A stretch of 64,000 nucleotides of DNA, from the NCBI RefSeq assembly GCF_014489615.1, contig NZ_CP060825.1:2953501-3017500 (forward strand), read 5' to 3'. This document shows, one piece after another, positions 7,461-15,517 of this stretch. The notes under the pieces were generated by a model, which searched no databases, was not told the DNA's origin, and saw only the letters and a list, made by a program, of their open reading frames with translations. Origin of the DNA: Streptomyces genisteinicus (lineage in GTDB: Bacteria; Actinomycetota; Actinomycetes; Streptomycetales; Streptomycetaceae). The first letter of the stretch is position 1. Each line of letters begins with the position of its first letter. A program made the position numbers and the translations under genes.

Positions 7461-9101
7461 ATGCGCAGCGGTGCGAAAGTGGCGGTCGTCGGCGGTGTGT
7501 TCGCCGTCGTGGCGACGGGTGTGGGGTACGGGGGCTGGAACCTCTGGAACGGGATCACGGGCGGCGACGACGGGGGCGGCGGCGTCTCCACGCAGTCCGC
7601 GCCCAAGAAGACCGGTCCGCCCGACGCGGAGGAGATCGAGAAGACGGCCGCGGACTTCCTGGCGGCCTGGGCGTCGGGCGAGGGGGCGACCGCCGCCCAG
7701 CTCACCAACAACGCGGCGGTCGCGGAGCCGCTGATCACCGGCTACAGCGCGTCGGCCCATGTCACGAAGGCCGTGATCGAGCCGGGCGAGGCGGTGGGCG
7801 CGAAGGTGCCGTTCACCGTGAAGGCGACTGTGGAGTACGCGGGGGTGTCCAAGCCCTGGTCGTACTCCTCGTCGCTGACCGTCGTCCGGGGACTCACCAC
7901 GGGCCGGCCGCTGGTGGACTGGCAGCCGACCGTCGTGCACCCCGAACTCACCGAGGGCGCCTCGCTGGTGACCTCCGAGGCGTCCGCCCCGCCGATCAGG
8001 GCGGTGGACAAGGACGGCGTCGAGCTGACCGAGGAGAAGTTCCCCTCGCTGAAGGGCGTCCTCGCCGAACTGCGGCAGAAGTACGGCGCGAAGGCCGGCG
8101 GCGTCGCCGGGGTGGAGCTGGCGATCACCTCGGCCGACAGGACGGTGCCCGACAAGAACCTGCTCACCCTGACGAAGGGCAAGGAGGGGACGCTGAAGAC
8201 CTACCTGGACGCGGGGGTCCAGGCCGCCGCCGAGAAGGCGGTCAAGCGGTACGGCAAGGCGTCCGTGGTCGCGGTCGAGCCGAGCACCGGCTACATCCGG
8301 GCGGTGGCCAACAATCCGGCCCAGGGCTTCAACACGGCCTTCGGCGGCGCCCAGGCGCCCGGCTCCACGATGAAGATCGTCACGGCCGCGATGATGCTCG
8401 ACAAGGGGCTGGTCAGCGGCCCCGGCTCCAAGGTCGAGTGCCCGCCGACCATCACCTGGGAGCGCGAGTTCCACAACCTGAAGGACTTCGACCTCGGGAC
8501 CACCACCTTCCAGAAGGCCTTCGCCCACTCCTGCAACACCACCTTCATCAAGCCGGTCAAGCCCCTGGGGACCGGTGCGGGCACGGCCCTCGGCGAGACG
8601 GCGAAGAAGTACTTCGGCATCGGCGAGGAGTGGCAGACCGGGGTCAAGACCTGGGACGGCTCGGTCCCGGCGTCCTCGGGCGCGGAGACGGCGGCCTCCT
8701 ACATCGGCCAGGGCAAGATCCAGATGAACGCGCTCAACATGGCCTCCATCGCCGCCACCGTGAAGGGCGGCGCCTTCCGGCAGCCGCTGATCGTCCCGCA
8801 GTCGCTCGACGACCGCCCCCTGGCCCCCACCCGTCAGCTCCCCGGCGGCATGGCCGCCACCCTGCGGCAGCTCATGGCCGCCGCCGCGACCGGCGAGGGC
8901 ACCGGAGCGCGGGCGATGGCCCCGGTCGGCGGCAGCAAGGGCGCCAAGACCGGCTCGGCGGAGGTCGACGGCCAGGGCTCGTCCAACGCCTGGTTCACCG
9001 CCTACGCCGGGGACCTCGCGGCGGCCGCCGTGGTGGACTCCGGCGGTCACGGCGGCGACTCCGGCGGCGACGTCGTGGCGCGCGTCCTCAACGCCCGCTG
9101 A
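7461..9101 (+). CDS. penicillin-binding protein (class B-like transpeptidase with NTF2-like MecA_N domain)
   Basis: A 546-residue D,D-transpeptidase that crosslinks peptidoglycan outside the membrane. It has an N-terminal anchor helix (about 5-25), an NTF2-like MecA_N domain beginning near PPDAEEIEKTAADFLAAW, a linker, and a transpeptidase domain. The three active-site motifs are present: S302-T-M-K305, S357-C-N359 and K496-T-G498. The ATG at 7461 has a GGGGAGGGGG ribosome site; the longer frame upstream is not needed. Its place near pmt matches the Streptomyces locus where one or two similar penicillin-binding proteins lie. Role in growth versus sporulation cannot be told from sequence. Confidence 0.92.
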   Translation: MRSGAKVAVVGGVFAVVATGVGYGGWNLWNGITGGDDGGGGVSTQSAPKKTGPPDAEEIEKTAADFLAAWASGEGATAAQLTNNAAVAEPLITGYSASAHVTKAVIEPGEAVGAKVPFTVKATVEYAGVSKPWSYSSSLTVVRGLTTGRPLVDWQPTVVHPELTEGASLVTSEASAPPIRAVDKDGVELTEEKFPSLKGVLAELRQKYGAKAGGVAGVELAITSADRTVPDKNLLTLTKGKEGTLKTYLDAGVQAAAEKAVKRYGKASVVAVEPSTGYIRAVANNPAQGFNTAFGGAQAPGSTMKIVTAAMMLDKGLVSGPGSKVECPPTITWEREFHNLKDFDLGTTTFQKAFAHSCNTTFIKPVKPLGTGAGTALGETAKKYFGIGEEWQTGVKTWDGSVPASSGAETAASYIGQGKIQMNALNMASIAATVKGGAFRQPLIVPQSLDDRPLAPTRQLPGGMAATLRQLMAAAATGEGTGARAMAPVGGSKGAKTGSAEVDGQGSSNAWFTAYAGDLAAAAVVDSGGHGGDSGGDVVARVLNAR

Positions 9102-9197
9102 GACGCGGCCCGCACGGACCACCGGCCCGGACCGGACCACCGGATCGGGCGGCCGGCCGCAGTGCCCCGCGGCGGCCCTGCGCTGACGGGAGGCCGC

Positions 9198-9240
9198 GGC
9201 GCCCGCGGGGCGGTCCGGTCCGGGCCGCCCCGCGGGCGCC
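9198..9240 (+). terminator. 16-bp GC stem terminator after the penicillin-binding protein gene
   Basis: Perfect inverted repeat 9198-9213 with 9225-9240 and an 11-base loop whose outer bases can extend the stem. It lies about 96 bases after the stop and before the ybaK-type gene. Confidence 0.7.
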
Positions 9241-9305
9241 GGGCGGACGACCGCACACCGAAACAGGTTCGCGTGGCCCGTACACCTACCGCTAGCGTGC
9301 GGGCC

Positions 9306-9818
9306 ATGAGCACCCACGACACCGCCGACGCCCACCCCCGCTTCGCCGACGCCCTGCGCGAGCTCGGTCTCACCGTGCCGGTACGCCGGTTCCCGGACGC
9401 CACCCGCACCGCCCAGCAGGCCGCCGACGCGATCGGCTGCGAGGTCGCCGAGATCGTCAAGTCGCTGGTGTTCGAGGCCCGGGGAGCGGACCCCGAGGGC
9501 GCGGGCGAGCCGGTGGTCGTCCTGGTCGACGGCTCCTCCCGGGTCGACGTCGAACGCGTCCGCGCCGAGCTGGGCGCCGCCTCCGTGAAGCGGGCCGGCG
9601 CGGACACGGTCCGCGCGACCACCGGATACGCGATCGGAGGCGTCCCGCCGTTCGGCCATCTGACCCGCAGCCGGGTGCTCGCCGACCGCGGGCTGCTCGA
9701 CCACGCGGTGGTGTGGGCGGCGGCCGGTACGCCCCACACGGTCTTCCCGCTCGACCCGGAGACCCTGATCGCCCACGCGGGCGCGACCGTCGTGGACGTC
9801 CGCGAGCGCACGGCGTGA
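9306..9818 (+). CDS. YbaK/EbsC-family aminoacyl-tRNA deacylase-like protein
   Basis: A 170-residue protein of the YbaK/ProX superfamily, whose members hydrolyse mischarged tRNAs in trans. Typical features are AAAIGCEVAEIVKSLVF-like sequence (here DAIGCEVAEIVKSLVF, about 42-57), the catalytic-region lysine in that segment, the DTVRATTGYAIGGVPPFGH loop and the AAGTPHTVFPLDP C-terminal strand. The ATG at 9306 is chosen because it matches the family's N-terminus. Its stop codon overlaps the start of the next gene (GTGA), so the two are translationally coupled. Substrate (Cys-tRNAPro or another) is not predictable here. Confidence 0.88.
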   Translation: MSTHDTADAHPRFADALRELGLTVPVRRFPDATRTAQQAADAIGCEVAEIVKSLVFEARGADPEGAGEPVVVLVDGSSRVDVERVRAELGAASVKRAGADTVRATTGYAIGGVPPFGHLTRSRVLADRGLLDHAVVWAAAGTPHTVFPLDPETLIAHAGATVVDVRERTA

Positions 9819-10666
9819 CGCCTCTGGTCGTGGCCGCCGTGCTGGTGGCCGCGGTCACCCACGCCGGCTGGAACGCCCTCGCCCACCACATCAAGGACCA
9901 GGTCGTCGCCTTCACCCTGATCGCGGGCGGGGCGGCCGTGATGGGCGCCGTGATGGCGTGCTTCGCCCCGCTGCCCGCGGCCGGGGCGTGGCCGTACCTG
10001 GTCGTCTCGGCGCTGCTGCACGTCGGCTACCAGGCGCTGCTGATGCGGTCGTTCAGCCTCGGCGACTTCGGCCAGATGTATCCCATCGCCCGTGGCACGG
10101 CTCCCCTGGTGGTGACGGTCGCGGCGGTGCTCTTCGTGGGCGAGCGGATCGGCGGGTGGCAGCTCGCCGGTGTGGCCGTCGCCTCCGCCGGGCTGGTCGG
10201 CGTGGCGCTCTGGGGCATCCGGGGATCGGGCCGGCGCCCGCACTGGGCGGCCATAGCCGCCGCGCTGGCGACGGGGGTGTCGATCGCCGCGTACACCGTG
10301 GTGGACGGTGTGGGGGTGCGCGCCTCGGGCACCCCCCTCGGGTACATCGCCTGGCTGATGATCCTGGAGGGCGTGCTGATCCCGGCGTACGCGGTCGCCA
10401 CCCGCCGGCGCGCGCTGCTCGCCCAGCTGCGCCCGCACGCGGCACGCGGACTGCTGGGCGCGGCGATGTCGGTCGCCGCGTACGGCCTGGTGCTGTGGGC
10501 GCAGACGCGCGCCCCGCTGGCTCCCGTCGCGGCGCTGCGCGAGTCGTCGATCATCGCGGGCGCGGCGATCGGCGCGCTGCTGTTCAAGGAGCGTTTCGGC
10601 GCGCCCCGGATCGTCGCGGCGGGGCTGATGGTCGTCGGGATCGGTCTGATGCTGAAGGCGGGCTGA
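9815..10666 (+). CDS. EamA/DMT-superfamily membrane transporter
   Basis: A 283-residue protein with about ten hydrophobic helices arranged as two EamA repeats, for example VAAVLVAAVTHAGWNALAHH at the start, GTAPLVVTVAAVLFVGERI closing the first half, and SIIAGAAIGALLFKERFGAPRIVAAGLMVVGIGLML at the end. The GTG start overlaps the upstream stop by four bases. The substrate is unknown; EamA proteins export or import metabolites, amino acids or drugs. Linkage to the YbaK-type gene is through overlap and common promoter. Confidence 0.88.
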   Translation: MTPLVVAAVLVAAVTHAGWNALAHHIKDQVVAFTLIAGGAAVMGAVMACFAPLPAAGAWPYLVVSALLHVGYQALLMRSFSLGDFGQMYPIARGTAPLVVTVAAVLFVGERIGGWQLAGVAVASAGLVGVALWGIRGSGRRPHWAAIAAALATGVSIAAYTVVDGVGVRASGTPLGYIAWLMILEGVLIPAYAVATRRRALLAQLRPHAARGLLGAAMSVAAYGLVLWAQTRAPLAPVAALRESSIIAGAAIGALLFKERFGAPRIVAAGLMVVGIGLMLKAG

Positions 10667-10831
10667 CTCCCCGGGCCGCTCACGGCGAACCGGCACCCCG
10701 GATCCCCGCGGCGGACCCGCGCCCCCGACCGAGCCGGGCACTCCGCCGGGCGCGCCCCGGGCTCCCCCGCTCCCCCGGCGCGCTCCCGGCCCTGGGCGAA
10801 CCGCCGCCCCGTTCCCGGCGTCCCCCACCCC

Positions 10832-11629
10832 ATGGGGACGTTCACGGAAGGCGCGCGCCAGCTCCTGCGCTTCGCGGTGCTGGAGGCGCGGTGCTGCGCG
10901 TTCGCCGTCGCGCTGGTCTGCGGCATCGCGGTCTCGAACCTGCTGCCCGAGCTGCCGGTCGCCCGCTACGACCTGCTGCTCCTCTACGGACTCCTGCTCA
11001 CCGCCGTCGCCTGGAGGGCGGGCTGGGACAGCCCGCGGGACCTCGCCGTGATCGCCGGCGCCCATGCCGTCGGTCTGCTCTTCGAACTGGTCAAGGTCCG
11101 GATGGGATCGTGGGGTTACCCCGAGGAGGCGCTGACGAAGGTCGGGGGCGTGCCGCTCTACGGTGGCTTCCTCTACGCGGCGGTCGCCAGTTACATCTGC
11201 CGTGCGTGGCGTCTGTTCGACCTGCGGCTGACGGGCTACCGGCCGCGGGTGACGGCGGTGCTGGCCGCCGCGGTCTATCTGAACTTCCTCAGCCACCACT
11301 GGCTGCCGGACGCCCGCTGGCCGCTCGCCGCGCTGCTGCTGGCGGCGACGGCGGGGACCTGGGTGAGCTTCCGGGTGGGCGTGCGCGACCACCGGATGCC
11401 GCTCGCCCTGTCGTTCGTGCTGATCGGCTTCTTCCTGTGGATCGCCGAGAACGCGGCGACCTGGGCGGGCGCCTGGAGCTATCCCGACCAGCTGGACGGC
11501 TGGCAGCCGGTGTCACCGGCCAAGTTCGGGGCGTGGGCGCTGCTGGTCTCTGTCACGTTCGTGCTGGCGGCGGCGTCGGCGGGGCGCTCCGGGGCACGGT
11601 CCCCTCGGGTGGGCGGAAGCCCGTGTTGA
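10832..11629 (+). CDS. DUF817 integral membrane protein
   Basis: A 265-residue protein with about eight hydrophobic helices and the conserved DUF817 features MGSWGYPEEA, LYGGFLYAAVASYICRAW, YLNFLSHHWLPDARW and FFLWIAENAATWAGAWSYP. Members of this family (for example B. subtilis YoaT) have no assigned function. No convincing ribosome site precedes the ATG, so a start a few codons away is possible. Its last 77 bases overlap the 3' end of the convergent SDR gene, an unusually long tail-to-tail overlap. Confidence 0.85.
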   Translation: MGTFTEGARQLLRFAVLEARCCAFAVALVCGIAVSNLLPELPVARYDLLLLYGLLLTAVAWRAGWDSPRDLAVIAGAHAVGLLFELVKVRMGSWGYPEEALTKVGGVPLYGGFLYAAVASYICRAWRLFDLRLTGYRPRVTAVLAAAVYLNFLSHHWLPDARWPLAALLLAATAGTWVSFRVGVRDHRMPLALSFVLIGFFLWIAENAATWAGAWSYPDQLDGWQPVSPAKFGAWALLVSVTFVLAAASAGRSGARSPRVGGSPC

Positions 11630-12383
11630 CGGCCAGCAGCCCGCCGTCCACGCGCAGGGTCGTGCCGGTGATCCAGGCGGCGTCCCGGGAGGCGAGGAAC
11701 GCGACGGCGGCCGCGATGTCCTCCGGTTCGCCGACCCGGCCGAGCGGATAGACCGCGCTCAGGTGCTCCAGCATCTCCTCGCGTCCGTCCCAGGCCCGGG
11801 TGCGCACGGTGCCGGGGTTGATCTGGTTGACGCGGACGCCGCGCGGGGCGGCCTCCGCCGCGAGGGTGCGGGTGAGCGAGGCGAGACCCGCCTTGGCCGC
11901 GCTGTACGCGTGCCCGCCGAAGGACTGCTCGGCGTTGACGGACCCGATGTTGACGACGGCTCCCCGTCCGCCGGCCGCCAGGTGCCCGAGCGCGGCCCGG
12001 GCGCACCGCATGGCTCCGGTGAGGCAGACGTCCAGGTCGCGCGACCAGCCCTCGTCGGGCTGGTCCTCGAACCGCGGGGCGTCGGGGGTGGCGGAGAGCG
12101 CGTTGTTGACGAGGACGTCGAGGGTGCCGAACCGTTCGACGGCGTACGCGACGGCCGCCTCCACCGAGGCGCGGTCGGCCACGTCGCAGCGCAGCGCCTC
12201 GGCACCGGCGACGGACGCGGCCGTCTCCTCGGCGGCGTCCGCGTCGATGTCCGTGACCAGCACCCGCGCGCCTTCGGCGGCCAGCCGCCGGGCGGTGGCC
12301 GCGCCGATGCCGCGTGCCGCCCCGGTGATCAGCACCCCGTGGCCTTCGAACCGCCCCGCCCGCACGTCCGCCTCGTCGCTCAC
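11553..12383 (-). CDS. short-chain dehydrogenase/reductase
   Basis: A 276-residue classical SDR with the cofactor motif TGAARGIG (near residue 20), the NNA turn in VLVNNALSATPD, the catalytic serine in NIGSVNAEQ and the Y-x3-K pair in HAYSAAKAG. GTG start at 12381-12383 (VSDEADVRAG) overlaps the stop of the upstream serine hydrolase by four bases, so the pair is translationally coupled. The last ~25 residues (PPEGTVPRSAPPTPPPART) extend past the usual family end and are encoded opposite the DUF817 gene. Substrate is unknown. Confidence 0.9.
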   Translation of the reverse strand: MSDEADVRAGRFEGHGVLITGAARGIGAATARRLAAEGARVLVTDIDADAAEETAASVAGAEALRCDVADRASVEAAVAYAVERFGTLDVLVNNALSATPDAPRFEDQPDEGWSRDLDVCLTGAMRCARAALGHLAAGGRGAVVNIGSVNAEQSFGGHAYSAAKAGLASLTRTLAAEAAPRGVRVNQINPGTVRTRAWDGREEMLEHLSAVYPLGRVGEPEDIAAAVAFLASRDAAWITGTTLRVDGGLLAVNTGFRPPEGTVPRSAPPTPPPART

Positions 12384-13546
12384 AGGCTGGAACGTACCGC
12401 GCGGACCAGTGCCTGCGCACGGGGGTCGGCGGTCACTCCTTTGCGCATCCCGTTGGTGGTGTAGCCGAGCGCGATGCCGGATTCGGGGTCGGCGAAGCCC
12501 AGCGAGCCGCCCCGGCCCGGGTGGCCGAAGGAGCCGGGTCCGAGCAGCGGCGCGGCCGGACCGTGCAGCATGAAGCCGAGACCGAAGCGGGTGGAGACGA
12601 CCAGCACCCGGTCCGGCCCCGCGGACTCCTCGGTACGGGCCAGCGTGAGGGTGGCGGGGGCGAACAGCCGGGCGCCGCCGTCGACGTCGCCGATGGTGGC
12701 CGCGTAGAAGCGGGCGAGGGCGCGGGCGGTCGAGATGCCGCCGGAGGCGGGGAGTTCGGCCGCGTGGTAGGCGGGGTCGTTCTCGTCGGGGAGGGGGTCG
12801 ACGGCGCCGAAGGCCCGCCGGGTCAGCGAGCCGGGGTCGCGGTACGCCTCGGCGACGGACCGCTTGGGCCGCAGCTTCAGACCGCCGCCCTCGGCCGGCT
12901 CCGGTTCGGGGACGGGCCCGATGCGGCCCACCCGGTGGGCTTCGTCGGCGGGTATGCCCAGCCAGAAGTCGAGGCCGAGCGGGCGGGCGATCTCCTCGGC
13001 GACCCAGCGGCCGATGGTGCGCCCGCTGACCCTGCGGACGAGTTCGGCCAGCAGCCAGCTGTACGTCTGCGCGTGGTAGCCGTGGTCGGTGCCCGGCTCC
13101 CAGGCCGGTGCCTGGGCGGCGACGGCGGCGGGGCCGGCGGCCGGGTCCAGCGCCTCGGCGGGGGTCAGCGGCCGGTCGAGCGCGGGGAGTCCGGCGCGGT
13201 GGGCGAGCACGTGGCGCACCAGGACGCGTTCCTTGCCGGCCGCCTTGAACTCGGGCCAGTAGGTGCCGACGGGGGCGTCCAGGTCGATCTGGCCGCGCTG
13301 GTGGAGCAGGAGGACGACGGCCGCGGCGACCCCCTTGGTCGCCGAGCGCACGACCTGCGCCGTGTCGACCGCCCACGGCTCGGCGCCGTCGACGTCCCGG
13401 GTGCCCGCCCACAGGTCGACGACCTTGCGGCCGTCCCGGTAGACGGCGACGGCCGCACCGCGCTCGCCGCGCTGCTCGAAGTTGCGCACGAAGGCGTCCG
13501 AGACCGCTTCGAAGCCGTCCGCCACCGTGCCCCGCACGTCCACCAC
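12380..13546 (-). CDS. class C beta-lactamase-family serine hydrolase (EstB-like)
   Basis: A 388-residue protein of the penicillin-binding/beta-lactamase fold used by esterases and peptidases. The nucleophile motif is RSATKGV (S-x-x-K), followed by the tyrosine segment in HAQTYSWLLAEL and the glycine-rich HPGRGGSLGFAD strand near the C-terminus. No signal peptide is evident, which points to a cytoplasmic esterase rather than a secreted beta-lactamase. The start is uncertain: GTG at 13544 or the next GTG codon at 13541 both follow an AAGGAG site; a TTG 13 codons upstream is less likely. Coupled by a 4-base overlap to the SDR downstream. Confidence 0.87.
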   Translation of the reverse strand: MVDVRGTVADGFEAVSDAFVRNFEQRGERGAAVAVYRDGRKVVDLWAGTRDVDGAEPWAVDTAQVVRSATKGVAAAVVLLLHQRGQIDLDAPVGTYWPEFKAAGKERVLVRHVLAHRAGLPALDRPLTPAEALDPAAGPAAVAAQAPAWEPGTDHGYHAQTYSWLLAELVRRVSGRTIGRWVAEEIARPLGLDFWLGIPADEAHRVGRIGPVPEPEPAEGGGLKLRPKRSVAEAYRDPGSLTRRAFGAVDPLPDENDPAYHAAELPASGGISTARALARFYAATIGDVDGGARLFAPATLTLARTEESAGPDRVLVVSTRFGLGFMLHGPAAPLLGPGSFGHPGRGGSLGFADPESGIALGYTTNGMRKGVTADPRAQALVRAVRSSL

Positions 13547-13647
13547 AGGTGCTCCTTCGCCGCCGTCCATTCCCCCATGGTGCAACGCGGTCCGGACCAG
13601 GGTGACCGCGGGTGGCCCCGCGGCGGCGGCCGGAAGCCGCCGGACCG

Positions 13648-14097
13648 TCAGCTCAGCACGATGGAGACGTCGATGTTGTCGCGGGTGGCGTTGGAGTACG
13701 GGCAGATCCGGTGGGCGGCGGAGACCAGCCGGGCGGCGAGGTCCTGGTCGACGAGCGGGAGGGAGACGCTCAGTGCGACCGCGAGGCCGTAACCGCGGGC
13801 GTCGTTGGGGCCGATGCCGACCTTGGCGGCGACGGTGGAGCCGTCCAGGTCGAGTCCGGCCCTGCGGCCGACCAGCACCAGGGCGTTGTGGAAACAGGCG
13901 CTGTACCCGGCGGCGAACAGCTGCTCGGGGTTGGTGCCGTCGCCGTCGCCGCCGAAGACGGGCGGGGTGGCCAGCCGGAGGCCGAGCTGCCCGTCCTGGC
14001 TGGTGACCCAGCCCTCGCGGCCGCCGTGCGCGGTGGCCTCCGCCACGTACACGATCTTGGTGGGCCGGGTGTCGGCGGTCTCGCCCTCGTCGATCAT
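13648..14097 (-). CDS. ohr: organic hydroperoxide resistance protein Ohr
   Basis: A 149-residue OsmC/Ohr-family thiol peroxidase that reduces organic hydroperoxides. The two redox cysteines are visible in AAGYSACFHNAL (peroxidatic) and AHRICPYSNATR (resolving), and FGGDGDGTNPEQLFAAGYSACF is the family core. ATG start at 14095-14097 follows GGGGA. It lies 89 bases downstream of ohrR on the same strand; that gap contains an imperfect dyad that is a likely OhrR operator. Confidence 0.95.
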   Translation of the reverse strand: MIDEGETADTRPTKIVYVAEATAHGGREGWVTSQDGQLGLRLATPPVFGGDGDGTNPEQLFAAGYSACFHNALVLVGRRAGLDLDGSTVAAKVGIGPNDARGYGLAVALSVSLPLVDQDLAARLVSAAHRICPYSNATRDNIDVSIVLS

Positions 14098-14147
14098 GTG
14101 CGTTCCCCGGATGGTGCGGCGCCGCGGGTCCGCCCCGCGCACGCGAA

Positions 14148-14167
14148 ATACCGTGCGCACAACGTAT
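14148..14167 (-). promoter_or_regulatory. putative OhrR operator upstream of ohr
   Basis: A 20-base imperfect dyad bounded by ATAC and GTAT, matching its own complement at 14 of 20 positions and centred on the perfect palindrome GTGCGCAC. It lies 51 bases upstream of the ohr start in the ohrR-ohr gap, where an OhrR-repressed promoter is expected. Confidence 0.5.
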
Positions 14168-14186
14168 CCGAGGCCCGAGGGGCCGG

Positions 14187-14732
14187 TCACTCCGGGGCGG
14201 ATCGGCTCCCCGCGGACCCGGCCGCCCGCTCCTTCGGTCCGGCCGTGCGCTCCTTCGGTCCGGCCGCCCGCTCCTTCGGTCCGGCCGCTCCGGCCAGCCG
14301 GCGCAGTTCCTCCCGCAGCCGCGCGACCTCGGACTCCGTCAGGCCCGTACCCCGCATCAGCTCCCCGGGCACCCGCACGGCCCGCTCCCGCAGCGCCGCG
14401 CCCTCCTCCGTGAGCAGCAGCCGCACCGAGCGCTCGTCCGCCGCCGACCGCTCGCGGCGCACCAGGCCCGCCGCCTCCAGCCGCTTGAGCAGCGGCGAGA
14501 CGGTGCCGTAGTCCAGACGCAGCGCGGCGCCCAGCTCCTTGACCGGCACCTCGCCGCGCTCCCACAGCACCAGCATCGTCAGATACTGCGGATACGTGAG
14601 ACCCAGCTCCGCGAGGAGCGGGCGGTAGGCCGCCGTGACCGCCCGCTGGGCCGCGTACAGGGCGAAGCACAGCTGGTCGTCGAGGAGCAGCGAGGCCGGG
14701 GCGGCGGCGGTGGTGGTCTGGTCGTCCGTCAC
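14187..14732 (-). CDS. ohrR: OhrR, MarR-family organic-peroxide sensor/repressor
   Basis: A 181-residue MarR-type repressor. The N-terminal reactive cysteine typical of OhrR is present at C22 in LDDQLCFALYAAQRA, followed by the LTYPQYLTMLVLWE helix and the winged-helix (LGAALRLDYGTVSPLLKRLEAAGLVRRERS). The C-terminus carries a tandem AGPKER(A/T) heptapeptide repeated three times (14219-14290), absent from typical OhrR proteins. The GTG start overlaps the cbiO stop by four bases, so ohrR appears translationally coupled to the ECF transporter genes. No other in-frame start precedes the sensor cysteine, which supports this start. Confidence 0.93.
   Translation of the reverse strand: MTDDQTTTAAAPASLLLDDQLCFALYAAQRAVTAAYRPLLAELGLTYPQYLTMLVLWERGEVPVKELGAALRLDYGTVSPLLKRLEAAGLVRRERSAADERSVRLLLTEEGAALRERAVRVPGELMRGTGLTESEVARLREELRRLAGAAGPKERAAGPKERTAGPKERAAGSAGSRSAPE
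14219..14290 (-). repeat. three 21-bp in-frame repeats in the ohrR tail
   Basis: Three near-perfect 21-base units encode AGPKER plus A or T. Each unit contains AAGGAG in the coding sense, so the mRNA carries three Shine-Dalgarno-like sequences shortly before the ohr gene. Confidence 0.8.
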
Positions 14733-15517
14733 GCGCCCATTGTCACGGACGACGGGTCGAAGCCGAAGGGCAGCTCCAGCCGGTGGGTCCGCATCAGGGC
14801 GTCGTCGCTCAGCAGGTCCTGCGTCCTGCCGTCCGCGGCGATGACCCCCTCGCCGAGGATCACCGAGCGCGGGCAGAGCTCCAGCGCGTACGGCAGGTCG
14901 TGGGTGACCATCAGGACGGTGACGTCCAGGGAGCGCAGGATGTCGGCGAGTTCCCGCCGCGACGCCGGGTCCAGGTTGGACGAGGGCTCGTCCAGGACCA
15001 GGATCTCCGGCTCCATCGCGAGCACGGTGGCGACCGCCACCCGGCGCCGCTGCCCGAAGGAGAGGTGGTGCGGCGGCCGGTCCGCGAAGTCCTCCATGCC
15101 GACCTGCCGGAGCGCGGCCCGCACCCGCTCCTGGAGCGCGGGGCCGCGCAGCCCGCCGGAGGCCGGCCCGAAGGCGACGTCCTCGCCGACGGTCGGCATG
15201 AACAGCTGGTCGTCCGGGTCCTGGAAGACGATGCCCACCCGGCGGCGGATCTCGGCGAGGTTCGCCTTGGCCACGGGCAACCCGGCGACGGAGACCGTGC
15301 CGACGCCGCCGGTGAGGATGCCGTTGAGGTGGAGCACCAGCGTGGTCTTCCCGGCGCCGTTCGGGCCGAGCAGCGCCACCCGCTCCCCGCGTCCCACGGT
15401 GAGGTCGACCCCGAACAGGGCCTGGTGCCCGTCGGGGTAGGCGTAGGCGAGGCCCCGCACGTCGAGCGAGGGGGGTGCGGGGTCGCGGGGTGCGTCGGTA
15501 CCGGTCACAGGCTCCAT
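14729..15517 (-). CDS. cbiO: ECF transporter ATPase CbiO-type (nickel/cobalt)
   Basis: A 262-residue ABC ATPase of the energy-coupling-factor type. Walker A is GPNGAGKTT, the Q-loop is FQDPDDQLF, the signature is LSFGQRRRVA (a variant of LSGGQ common in CbiO proteins), Walker B is ILVLDEP and the H-loop is VTHDL. It starts 13 bases inside the end of cbiQ. With CbiM and CbiQ it forms a metal-uptake complex at the membrane. The last codon overlaps the ohrR start. Confidence 0.93.
   Translation of the reverse strand: MEPVTGTDAPRDPAPPSLDVRGLAYAYPDGHQALFGVDLTVGRGERVALLGPNGAGKTTLVLHLNGILTGGVGTVSVAGLPVAKANLAEIRRRVGIVFQDPDDQLFMPTVGEDVAFGPASGGLRGPALQERVRAALRQVGMEDFADRPPHHLSFGQRRRVAVATVLAMEPEILVLDEPSSNLDPASRRELADILRSLDVTVLMVTHDLPYALELCPRSVILGEGVIAADGRTQDLLSDDALMRTHRLELPFGFDPSSVTMGA

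Noticed and set aside
6273..9776. 1167-codon open frame on the minus strand across the penicillin-binding protein gene
   Set aside because: Antisense shadow of genes with intact active-site motifs; no family resemblance.
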